A stretch of DNA of 48,083 nucleotides from JAUZQZ01 sp964492105 (GTDB taxonomy: Bacteria > Pseudomonadota > Zetaproteobacteria > Mariprofundales > Mariprofundaceae): positions 1 through 48,083 of the forward strand of contig CAZBJB010000003.1 of the NCBI GenBank assembly GCA_964492105.1, in the 5' to 3' direction. How positions within the stretch are numbered: the first letter of the stretch is position 1; each line of letters begins with the position of its first letter. Positions 41,669 to 48,083 of the stretch are shown here, one piece after another. The position numbers and the translations under genes are program-made. A model generated the notes under the pieces. It worked only from the letters and a program-made list of their open reading frames with translations, ran no database searches and was not told the origin of the DNA.

Positions 41669-42523
41669 TTATTCAATCATCACCACGGTATTGCCATAGC
41701 CCTGGTGTTGCAGTGATAACACGGTGTGTTCGATGACCTGTACGTTGGAGAATGGGCCGATACGTACTCGATACAGGGTTTGCGTGGTGCGCGTGAAAGA
41801 CTGAACCTGAATGGATGGATATTGTGCTAATAATGACGCTTTAAGCCTTGATGCATTGTCAGATCGGGCAAAAGCACCAAGCTGCACATACATGCCTGCA
41901 AGCGATGGCGCTGGTTTTCCGGGAAGCGGGGAAGCCCTTGTGGATGATGGGGGTGCTGTGCGTTTGACGGATACATGGGTGGATCGGGACGCTACGGGTG
42001 GCAATGCCGTACCCAATGCTTGCACCCGTACGCGGGTGGTTCCCTGTCCGGCATAGCCAAGAGCATTGGCGGCTGCCCAGGAAAGATCAATCAATCGCCT
42101 TTTGACGAAGGGACCGCGATCATTCACACGTACCACAACCGATCGGCCATTCTCCAGGTTGGTGACACGTACCAGGGAAGGTAACGGCAGGGTTTTATGC
42201 GCGGCGGATAAGGCATGCATGTCGTAGCGTTCGCCGTTGGCAGTGAGTTTTCCGTGGAAATCACGTCCATACCATGAAGCGATACCGGTTTTATCGTAAC
42301 CGTTGGCTGTGGACAGTGGATAATAGGTATGCCCATCCACCCTGTACGGCCTGCCTGTTTTATAATGACCGCCCCTGCCATTGGCAAGCGAGGCATGCCG
42401 CCCCGAAGGCAGGGATATCGGGGTGAAAATATGGACACCGGGTAACGGTGAATAGCTGAGATGAACCGTACTACAGGCCGCCAGCAACATGAGGCTGGCA
42501 AGATAAAGAGGGGACAGCCTCAC
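41669..42523 (-). CDS. rlpA: RlpA-like septal ring lytic transglycosylase lipoprotein
   Basis: Outer-membrane lipoprotein acting on denuded peptidoglycan at division sites. The signal ends in a lipobox (LMLLAACSTV, Cys17). The double-psi beta-barrel domain (about residues 75-165) has GIASWYGRDFHGKLTANGER, LVRVTNLENGRSVVVRVNDR and GPFVKRRLIDLSWAAANALG, with the catalytic-site Glu and Asp in place. The C-terminal SPOR domain (about 205-284) begins MYVQLGAFARSDNASRL and targets glycan strands without stem peptides. It starts at a GTG. It is in a cell-wall cluster with the MltB-type gene. Confidence 0.92.
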   Translation of the reverse strand: MRLSPLYLASLMLLAACSTVHLSYSPLPGVHIFTPISLPSGRHASLANGRGGHYKTGRPYRVDGHTYYPLSTANGYDKTGIASWYGRDFHGKLTANGERYDMHALSAAHKTLPLPSLVRVTNLENGRSVVVRVNDRGPFVKRRLIDLSWAAANALGYAGQGTTRVRVQALGTALPPVASRSTHVSVKRTAPPSSTRASPLPGKPAPSLAGMYVQLGAFARSDNASRLKASLLAQYPSIQVQSFTRTTQTLYRVRIGPFSNVQVIEHTVLSLQHQGYGNTVVMIE

Positions 42524-42574
42524 TTTTTCTACAACTGCTCTTCTTGCCGCACTCCGGGTAGATGATCGGTACCC

Positions 42575-42715
42575 CGTTTTGAGTCCGTTTTCGGGATGGA
42601 GTGATCCGTATGGAGGTTCCCTGGAGCAATATGCCCGTTTGACGACGGGCCGAAGCGGGGGAGGCTGATCTCCGCGCGTACGTGCTGCACGAGGCTGAAC
42701 TGCCCCTTGTTATTA
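42575..42715. repeat. Family C repeat, decayed copy
   Basis: TGAGTCCGTTTTCGGGATGG and then GGAGGTTCCCTGG correspond to the interior of the complete copy at 19852-20024, and the right part (GGGCCGAAGCGGGGGAGG ... GCACGAGGCTGAAC) matches its right end with changes. It fills the gap between rlpA and the transglycosylase gene. Confidence 0.65.
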
Positions 42716-42722
42716 CGTTTCA

Positions 42723-43796
42723 TCACACGTCCGGATCGCAGAGCCCGCAACCCAGCATGCCGGCCAGCTCGGTTGCGGCCATGGCATAATTGTACGATCT
42801 GTTCCAGCATGTAATGACATAAAAATTATACTGGATCAACGCGGTCCGCCGCCCCGCTTTCGTATCCATTTCGATCAGGGAAACGCGATCTTCATCCTTC
42901 CATGCGGTGGGCAAAACAGGCAAATGCTTGCGAATGTCCTTGAGTTCCTTCCAGTCCCGCGTGCCGGATTTCCTGAGATAGTCCAGCGAGGCTATTCGGG
43001 GCAGACGTGGCATCCATCGCGCCACGGGCCGACTTGCATCCCAGCCATGCAAATGAAAATAATTGCCAACGCTGTTGATGATGTCCGCGGTAGAATTCCA
43101 GACATCACGTTTACCATCCCCATTGGCATCAACGGCGTAAGCCCGGTAGGAAGAAGGAATAAACTGAGTTACTCCAAACGCACCGGCGTACGATCCAAGG
43201 ATTTGATCCGGTTGCAGATGCTCCTCCTGACACAGGAGAATAAAATTCCCCAGTTCTTTACGGAAAAATGTCGCGCGTTTTGGATAACCCGTTGCAAGGG
43301 TGTACAACGCATCAAGCACCCTGTCCCGTCCGATGTTTCTTCCATAGCGGGTTTCCATACCAAGAATTGCGGCGATTATTTCCGCTTGTACGCCATACTG
43401 TTTCATAGCTTGCACAAATATGGCCGAGTGTTCAGAGATGTACGCATGGCCCATGCTGGCAAGACGATGATTCACAAACAGCGGGCGGTATTGTGCGTAA
43501 GGCTTTGCTTCATAGGGACGTCGCATGCGTTCAATGACACTGGGTGAGAACCTCGCCTCGTCCAGAATCGGGCCAATAACAGCCCCGGACAGATTGAATT
43601 CGGCTTTGAGCCGTGCAGCCAGCTCGGCCTTTGAAATAACAGGAATAATGGGTGAGGGGGAAGATCCCATGGCCATGGTTATCCGCGGGAAAACCAGGGT
43701 AACCATACCGAGCAGTCCGCCCTGCAACAAACGCCGCCGTTTTATGTCCGTTTCAGACAGGCATGGTCGGGATATTTTTTTCTTGGGTATATTCAT
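42723..43796 (-). CDS. MltB-type lytic murein transglycosylase
   Basis: Cleaves the MurNAc-GlcNAc bond of peptidoglycan with formation of 1,6-anhydroMurNAc. The N-terminus has a twin-arginine-like motif (KRRRLLQGGLLGMVTLVF) before a hydrophobic stretch, so export through Tat is possible. The catalytic Glu is in AAILGMETRYGRNIGRDRVL; other family marks are YAGAFGVTQFIPSSYRAYAV, DANGDGKRDVWNSTADIINS and VGNYFHLHGW. The end has ITCWNRSYNYAMAATELAG (typical YNxSxxYA). It has 357 residues. No lipobox is visible. The ATG is six bases after the pcm-like stop. Confidence 0.9.
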   Translation of the reverse strand: MNIPKKKISRPCLSETDIKRRRLLQGGLLGMVTLVFPRITMAMGSSPSPIIPVISKAELAARLKAEFNLSGAVIGPILDEARFSPSVIERMRRPYEAKPYAQYRPLFVNHRLASMGHAYISEHSAIFVQAMKQYGVQAEIIAAILGMETRYGRNIGRDRVLDALYTLATGYPKRATFFRKELGNFILLCQEEHLQPDQILGSYAGAFGVTQFIPSSYRAYAVDANGDGKRDVWNSTADIINSVGNYFHLHGWDASRPVARWMPRLPRIASLDYLRKSGTRDWKELKDIRKHLPVLPTAWKDEDRVSLIEMDTKAGRRTALIQYNFYVITCWNRSYNYAMAATELAGMLGCGLCDPDV

Positions 43797-43801
43797 ATGC
43801 G

Positions 43802-44470
43802 CTAGAATACGAATTCCCGTTTCTCCGGCAGGCCTTCCATGCTTTGTAGCAGGGTCTCAATCAGCGTATCACTTTGCCATCCACCGGATGGTGTACACGT
43901 CATGGATACCAGTTTGACCACCGGATTCACACCCGTAAATGCAACAAGCTGTCCGCCTTCTTTCAGGTGTTTGGCAAAGTGTTCCGGCACAGTCTCCAGT
44001 GCGGCATCCAGAACAATAGCATCAAACACACCGGTATCCTGCAAGGTATTTTCTTCCATCGCGTTGGCACAAGTCACGGAGGCATTGGTAATGCCATGCG
44101 CATCCAGATTCTTTTTAGCCAGTTCAGCCAGTGGCGCATGCAGTTCAAAGGCCATGACTTCTTTTGCATGCATGGCAAGCAGCGCGGTGAAGAAACCCGT
44201 ACCCGCGCCGATCTCCAGTACGCTCTCATAACCTTGTAAAGCCAGCATTTGCATGATATATCCTTCCTGCAGGGGGCTTAGCATTTCCTGCCCGCAGGGC
44301 AGCGGAACACGACCCTCCATGTAAGCCAGGCTCCTGACACCATCCGGCAGAAAAGCTTCGCGAGGCATGGTTTCAAAGGTGTCCAGTAAGACCGGATCGA
44401 GAATCTTGCAGCAACGTATTTGATTCTCCACCATATTATGGCGAGCAGTTTCAAAATCAATCATGGTCAT
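43802..44470 (-). CDS. Protein-L-isoaspartate O-methyltransferase-like protein
   Basis: SAM-dependent methyltransferase of the PIMT family (222 residues), which repairs isoaspartyl residues or, in related members, has other targets. The N-terminus DFETARHNMVENQIRC and LDTFETMPREAFLPD match the family; the SAM motif I is SVLEIGAGTGFFTALLAMHA; motif II region is FDAIVLDAALETVPEHFAKH, and LKEGGQLVAFTGV follows. The canonical active-site Ser/Thr in the PCGQ segment context is altered (VPLPCGQEMLSPL, where PIMT has xIGxGxTISxP), so activity on isoaspartate is uncertain. It probably heads the operon with the MltB-type gene. Confidence 0.85.
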   Translation of the reverse strand: MTMIDFETARHNMVENQIRCCKILDPVLLDTFETMPREAFLPDGVRSLAYMEGRVPLPCGQEMLSPLQEGYIMQMLALQGYESVLEIGAGTGFFTALLAMHAKEVMAFELHAPLAELAKKNLDAHGITNASVTCANAMEENTLQDTGVFDAIVLDAALETVPEHFAKHLKEGGQLVAFTGVNPVVKLVSMTCTPSGGWQSDTLIETLLQSMEGLPEKREFVF

Positions 44471-44629
44471 ATACTCACGTCCCCTTGATGAATTGGCGTG
44501 TCATTCCGCCTGATCCTGCCTCGTCCGGCAGGGCTCGCCCTGGGCGATCCGCTGATCGGGCATTTGCTTGCGTTTCGCTCTCGTGCAACGGAGCGGCCAT
44601 TATCGTGAGAGTGCGCATCCTGCATCTAA
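44471..44629. other. Upstream region of the methyltransferase gene
   Basis: No gene is seen. Presumably holds the promoter for the minus-strand methyltransferase operon. Confidence 0.35.
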
Positions 44630-44780
44630 CCTGTCTTCCTCACAAATAGCCATGGCTTGTTCCTTTGTCTGACCGAACCGAATCCCCCGCCGGTCGTCCG
44701 TACGCATGGCTACGGTCGCCTTCCCCGGTCTCCGTTGCAAACAAAGGCCCCCACGCGCAATCAACATCAGCCTGACAGTC
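44630..44780. repeat. Family A repeat, decayed copy
   Basis: The core GAATCCCCCGCCGGTCGTCC with GTACGCATGGCTACGG matches copies at 17166 and 34080-34115 (inverted). The arms CCTTTGT (44662-44668) and ACAAAGG (44741-44747) still pair. The family termini are barely recognisable (GCGCAATCAACATCAGCCTG at the right). From 44781 to 44940 there is only a minus-strand frame starting at 44882 with one hydrophobic segment (MLLYSILTVGLALYAHMPPF); I cannot support it as a gene. Confidence 0.65.
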
Positions 44781-44941
44781 AACGACGCGCTTGAAGGGCG
44801 GCATGTGTGCGTAAAGGGCAAGTCCGACCGTCAGGATGCTATAGAGCAGCATCGTTGACAAGCCCTGTCCGGGAACCGACAATGAATGTGGATGCCGGAT
44901 CTCGGATTATATATTTCGGGGCGTAACCTCATACTTTAGAG

Positions 44942-45085
44942 CTTCTTGCAAAACTCATGAGCGGCGATCGGCTTCCCCACTTCGGCCCATTTCCGAGCTT
45001 GAATTTCGCCTCATGGCACCACCATGCAGATCATTCAATCCCGAAAATGGTCTCAAAGCGGGATTGCCGCTCATCCACCCGGAGT
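44942..45085. repeat. Family C repeat, inverted decayed copy
   Basis: GCTTCTTGCAAAACTCATGA at its left edge corresponds to the family terminus, followed by CTTCCCCACTTCGGCCCATT and GATTGCCGCTCATCCACCCG, which match the reverse complement of the copy at 19852-20024. The right terminus is lost. Confidence 0.75.
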
Positions 45086-45162
45086 TTGTCGACTAGACCG
45101 GTTTCTCTGACTGTACAGGCTCGTGTTTGTGCTCTCTGTTTACCTGCTGGTTTCCCGCCGGT

Positions 45163-45359
45163 GCCACCATATCCTTGCCTTACAATCATTGTCTCCAAGC
45201 CCATCACAGAACCGTGCTGGCGCTATTCACGCACACGGCTCCTCAATAGTACATTCACGAACATCAGAGCAGGCAAACCTTGATGCGCGGTGTCGGTAGC
45301 GGGAATCGCTGCATGAAGAGCTGAAACTTCTCCCAGCTAGAGCCTAGCCGAAAAGTATA
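45163..45359 (-). pseudogene. 3' remnant of a group II intron (RT C-terminus, domain V, domain VI)
   Basis: On the minus strand a frame ends SWEKFQLFMQRFPLPTPRIK-VCLL at 45264, the typical last residues of group II intron reverse transcriptases (RFPLPxPRI). Twenty-two bases further is a 34-base segment (45241-45208) starting GAGCCGTGTGCGTGAATAGC and ending AGCACGGTTCT, which folds like intron domain V (GAGCCGTG paired with CACGGTTC). A second small hairpin (about 45200-45163, CTTG...CAAG around ACAA/TTGT) could be domain VI. Everything upstream of the last 30 or so codons is missing. From 45086 to 45162 I see nothing. Confidence 0.62.
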
Positions 45360-45432
45360 ACCGCACAATTTATTTTCATAAAATTAATGTAACCGGTTGA
45401 TTTACATTGAAAATATAATATAATATTTTTCC

Positions 45433-45585
45433 ATGAAAAATCATTCCCCAGCCTTAAGAAGTCAAAATTTACTGTTTTCTACGGTTCCTGAGACAAATTT
45501 CAGTATCCAGATGGATGAAGCGCTCCGATTATACAGGGTCGTTGAAGTCGGGGTCGGATCAAGCCAAGTGATTGAAATATCGTGA
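45433..45585 (+). CDS. Possible 50-residue ORF in an AT-rich stretch
   Basis: Starts MKNHSPALRSQNLLFSTVPE and ends SSQVIEIS. It follows a very AT-rich segment (45360-45432) that may contain a promoter (TATAATATAATATT region). I recognise no family. It may be the truncated start of a larger gene, since composition differs from the flanks and the gene after it is a transposase. Confidence 0.25.
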   Translation: MKNHSPALRSQNLLFSTVPETNFSIQMDEALRLYRVVEVGVGSSQVIEIS

Positions 45586-45673
45586 TTTATGCCATGTTTC
45601 TGGGTTAAATAGAGGCTTAGAATGCCTTTTTTAAGGGTGGAAAAAGTATTTTAAGGAGTCAGGGTTCTGGCTT

Positions 45674-46461
45674 ATGCCAAGAGCGAATCGCCATCATATT
45701 CCCGACCAGATATGGCATATTACTCACCGTTGTCATAAGCGGGAGTTTTTATTCAGATTTGCAAAAGATAGGAAGCATTGGGTGCAGTGGCTGTATGAGG
45801 CGAAGAAGCGGTACAATCTCTGCATTCTCAACTACATGGTTACGTCCAACCATATTCATCTCTTGGTTGTGGATGGTGTATCGGATGTCATTTCCAGCAG
45901 CATTCAGTTGGTTGCCGGAAGAACAGCGCAGGCGTTTAATCGGCGAAAGAAGCGCAAAGGTGCGTATTGGGAGGAACGCTATCATGCCACCGCGATTGAA
46001 AGCGGAGCACATCTTCTGCGTTGTCTGGTTTATATGGATATGAATATGGTCAGGGCGGGTGCTGTATCGCATCCGTCAGAGTGGCGATACTGCGGTTATC
46101 AGGAGATACAATCACCGCCTGCGCGTTATCATCTGATTGACCGGAACAGACTGATTGAATTGACTGGAGCGGCTGGTGATGGCCAGCTAAGTTGCATCGG
46201 GAGTGGGTTGAACAATCGCCTAGTGCCGGTCGCCACGAACACCAGCCGGGATGGGCAAACGCCATAGCGGTTGGCAGTGATGCATTTATTTCGCGGATTG
46301 CACAAAAGATGGGGATCAACGCATTGAGCAGAAAGAACGATCAAGTCGAGGATATGCATATATTGCGGGAGCCTGCATTTGCTTACAGCGTTCATTCGGG
46401 GAGCAAAAAGGTGGAGTTAAGCACTGAAAACACAGTTTGTTATGATGAAAACTCAGTATAA
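45674..46461 (+). pseudogene. REP-associated tyrosine transposase (RayT), frameshifted
   Basis: A single-strand HUH (Y1) transposase of the IS200/IS605-like TnpA-REP group. The N-terminus is HHIPDQIWHITHRCHKREFL; the HUH motif is MVTSNHIHLLVV; YWEERYHATAIE and LVYMDMNMVRAG, with a candidate catalytic Tyr, follow. Near 46187 the frame shifts, and the rest of the family pattern continues in another frame as KLHREWVEQ, then WANAIAVGSDAFISRI, HILREPAFAY and STENTVCYDENSV. One or two bases changed would restore about 260 residues. Such genes often act on REP hairpins; the local inverted repeat at 46471 is a candidate. Confidence 0.83.
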
Positions 46462-46470
46462 GCAATATGT

Positions 46471-46572
46471 TATAGATGGTTGCATAAGTAGTCGCCGATC
46501 ATTCGATGCTGTTTCTGTAGCCACTATGATTAAAGCTGGCGCAACATGCGGGGATTTATGCAACCATCTATA
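46471..46572. mobile_element. Small inverted-repeat element, family D
   Basis: A 102-base segment with perfect 17-bp terminal inverted repeats, TATAGATGGTTGCATAA (46471-46487) and TTATGCAACCATCTATA (46556-46572). It lies ten bases after the end of the RayT remnant. No other copy in the window. Confidence 0.8.
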
Positions 46573-46630
46573 GCTTGGTTCGACCCCGAATGATGGCTGC
46601 ATCAGGCCGGAGTTCCGGTGTTATTCACCC

Positions 46631-46800
46631 CTGATTGTATCGCTTGCGGTGCTGATGCTGCTCTCAGCCTGTGGCGGTGGCACAACCACCATCACCGGCA
46701 GTGCTGGTGATGGCCCGATCACGGGCGGCACACTGAGTGTCACCGATGGCAATGGCAAGGCTGTAACCACGGGGAAATCGGGGGCCGGCCTTACCCCAAT
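46631..46800 (+). pseudogene. N-terminal fragment of a lipoprotein
   Basis: The frame reads LIVSLAVLMLLSACGGGTTT, a signal peptide with lipobox LSAC, then a Gly/Thr-rich linker GSAGDGPITGGTLSVTDGNG and KAVTTGKSGAG. The start codon is unclear (no ATG before the hydrophobic core). Sense seems lost near 46795, where the 3' flank of vapC begins, so the vapBC segment or its carrier replaced the rest of the gene. Confidence 0.5.
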
Positions 46801-46816
46801 TTCCCTGACTGCACGA

Positions 46817-47212
46817 CTACACCCAATTCTCAAGGCGAAGCCCGGGTACACGAGTAAACTCTTTCAAATTATTGCTAACCAAGGTTACATTCAGACTAAG
46901 CGTATGGGCGGCAATGAACAGGTCATTACCACCAATGATCTGGCCTGATCGCTCAAGTCCTGCACGAATATCACCATAAATTCCTGCTGCATGTTCATCA
47001 AACGGCACAACCTCCAGAGGCATAAGAAACATTTCCAGCGCGGCCAGATTACGTTCTTTATGTTGGCTCTTCGATATGCCATACATCAACTCAGCCAACA
47101 CGATTGGCGAAAGTAAAATATCTCCGGGTTGCCGTTTTTCAAATTGTGCGCGCACCTGAAGCGGATTATGCTTAATCAAATAAACACAAATATTAGTATC
47201 CAGCATATACAT
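46817..47212 (-). CDS. vapC: VapC-type PIN-domain toxin
   Basis: Ribonuclease toxin of a type II toxin-antitoxin pair (131 residues), expected to cut initiator tRNA or other RNA when free of VapB. The PIN acidic residues are visible: Asp in YMLDTNICVYLIKHN, Glu in SPIVLAELMYGISKS, Asp in IGGNDLFIAAHTL and a final Asn/Asp region in LVSNNLKEFTRVPGL. It closely resembles the plasmid MvpA/VapC group. It is three bases after vapB. Confidence 0.93.
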   Translation of the reverse strand: MYMLDTNICVYLIKHNPLQVRAQFEKRQPGDILLSPIVLAELMYGISKSQHKERNLAALEMFLMPLEVVPFDEHAAGIYGDIRAGLERSGQIIGGNDLFIAAHTLSLNVTLVSNNLKEFTRVPGLRLENWV

Positions 47213-47215
47213 CAG

Positions 47216-47461
47216 TCAGTCCCGATCGAAACAGGAAAAATCACGCTCCTGAACCAACGGCTGTTGTCGCCCATCCTGCATGAAATCTTCGGAAAATTTA
47301 CTTAGTGACTCAAACAAGGTATCCCAACTGTGCTGAACTGGCAGTAATACAACTGCATTCCCCACTTTATGAACAAACACTTCATTGCCGTCAAAACGAA
47401 AATCCTTCGGTAAACGCACAGCCTGGCTGCGTCCATTTTGAAAAATTTTAGCTGTATTCAT
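47216..47461 (-). CDS. vapB: VapB-type antitoxin (AbrB/SpoVT domain)
   Basis: Antitoxin and autoregulator of the pair (81 residues). The N-terminal swapped-hairpin DNA-binding domain reads MNTAKIFQNGRSQAVRLPKD followed by FRFDGNEVFVHKVGNAVVLL; the C-terminal tail, with FSCFDRD at the end, would wrap around VapC. AGGAGG precedes tandem ATGs at 47464 and 47461; the second gives the better spacing. The AT-rich palindromic region at 47477-47502 (ATATATACTAAATAATATAT) is the likely promoter and operator. Nothing else is seen up to 47574. Confidence 0.93.
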   Translation of the reverse strand: MNTAKIFQNGRSQAVRLPKDFRFDGNEVFVHKVGNAVVLLPVQHSWDTLFESLSKFSEDFMQDGRQQPLVQERDFSCFDRD

Positions 47462-47574
47462 CATGCACCTCCTGATATATACTAAATAATATATACCATT
47501 CATTGAATAGTCAACAAAGTGTCAAACAGCGTCCAGAATTGCCCCCCCAATTGCCCCCCCTAATACGGGCCAAA

Positions 47575-48083
47575 TCAGGTTCGATTTTCGAATCTCCAAC
47601 TCTTGTTTCCAGTCTCGATAATATCGCAGTGATGGGTAATGCGATCGAGCATAGCTGTGGCCATTTTGGCGTCACCAAATACCTGTGACCACTCCCCGAA
47701 ATTCAGGTTGGTGGTGATGATCAGCGAGGTGACTTCATAGCAGGTATTGATCAGGTGAAACAACCTGGCAGCACCTATCTGTGAGAAGGGCAGGTAACCC
47801 GGTTCATCAAGCACAGTACAATGTTGCGGTGTTGTTGAAAAAAGCCGCCACGATACAGGGTGCGCACCAGCGGCTCGTTGATCGGGGTATCATCAAACAC
47901 AAAGGTGTCGATCCCCTTGCTGACAGGAAACTTGGCAATCCCCATCTGATAGCGAATGGATCGCACCTTGCGCTCCTCCTTTTCGGTGCAACAAAGTGTA
48001 TGAAGGAATTGCACAAAGGTATGCTTACTGCGTATAGAATCTGTCTCGATGTCCCTATAGGCACTTAGCATTCCAAACAGTTT
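47575..48083 (-). pseudogene. istB: IS21-family IstB remnant with internal deletion
   Basis: AAA+ helper of IS21 transposition. The 5' part (48083-47820) reads KHTFVQFLHTLCCTEKEERK and GIAKFPVSKGIDTFVFDDTP, typical of the region before the P-loop, ending RNIVL. It then jumps, with a change of frame, to LDEPGYLPFSQIGAARLFHL, LIITTNLNFGEWSQVFGDAK and the standard end HHCDIIETGNKSWRF. The Walker A segment and 60 or more following residues are missing, so the protein cannot bind ATP. The 5' end may run beyond the window. It is not next to an istA. Confidence 0.85.

Noticed and set aside
41663..41700. Additional family A repeat at the nuoN/rlpA junction (CCTGCATTATTCAATCATCA)
   Set aside because: The match is short and most of it is explained by rlpA codons (VVMIE and stop).
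44640..44882. 80-codon minus-strand ORF with one hydrophobic segment
   Set aside because: More than half lies inside a decayed family A repeat, and the rest is too short to judge; not supported as a gene.

Overview
The window looks like a chromosome segment of a free-living, respiring member of the Pseudomonadota (roughly 50-55% GC by eye). The class is uncertain. NuoI reads like beta/gammaproteobacterial proteins (a C-terminus like AADARYR), whereas the acetolactate synthase large subunit carries the GDAS form of the ThDP motif and a tail that read as alphaproteobacterial. A deep lineage such as Zetaproteobacteria, Magnetococcia or Acidithiobacillia is possible. No ribosomal RNA or tRNA gene was seen; the only RNA gene is rnpB (5847-6214).

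Layout. (1) 1-6.2 kb: ilvIH, an AT-rich foreign-looking ogt, purH, a HAD nucleotidase and rnpB. (2) 6.3-15.1 kb: two convergent conserved blocks. On the plus strand are an SspB-like gene, a secreted DUF2066-like protein, a CDP-alcohol phosphatidyltransferase, an AI-2E/PerM permease and an Hda-like DnaA homologue. On the minus strand is tgt-yajC-secD-secF followed by a Mth938-like gene. Two inverted copies of one MITE flank the secD-secF-Mth938 block. (3) 15.1-20.1 kb: an accessory zone with a DUF4338 (DruA-like) fragment, a frameshifted IS21 istA, an orphan two-partner-secretion transporter gene, an IS1380 transposase fragment and several MITE-like repeats. (4) 20.2-25.4 kb: a ClC channel gene, then hisC-tyrA-aroA on the minus strand. 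(5) 25.6-41.7 kb: a complete NADH:quinone oxidoreductase (complex I) operon on the plus strand. (6) 41.7-44.5 kb: rlpA, a MltB-type transglycosylase and a protein-L-isoaspartate methyltransferase-like gene on the minus strand. (7) 44.5-48.1 kb: a second accessory zone with a group II intron 3' remnant, a frameshifted REP-associated transposase, MITEs, a lipoprotein fragment, vapBC and a deleted istB.

The most interesting feature is the distal part of the complex I operon. No standard nuoL is present. Between nuoK and nuoM lie a 488-residue MrpA/MrpD/NuoL-like antiporter subunit, an 82-residue two-helix protein, and a 586-residue MrpD-like subunit with a NuoL-like C-terminal tail. With NuoM and NuoN this gives four antiporter-like subunits in one operon instead of three. 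Complex I cassettes with a fourth pumping subunit have been described before, but this MrpD / small protein / MrpD arrangement, with two substituted membrane lysines, deserves a close look.

The second theme is repeats. At least five families of short inverted-repeat elements sit in almost every intergenic gap. One family has arms whose sequence changes between copies while pairing is kept, one copy splits the nuo operon, and several copies supply the stop codons and C-terminal codons of neighbouring genes. Most insertion sequences are broken, so the genome seems to have passed through a phase of transposition followed by decay.
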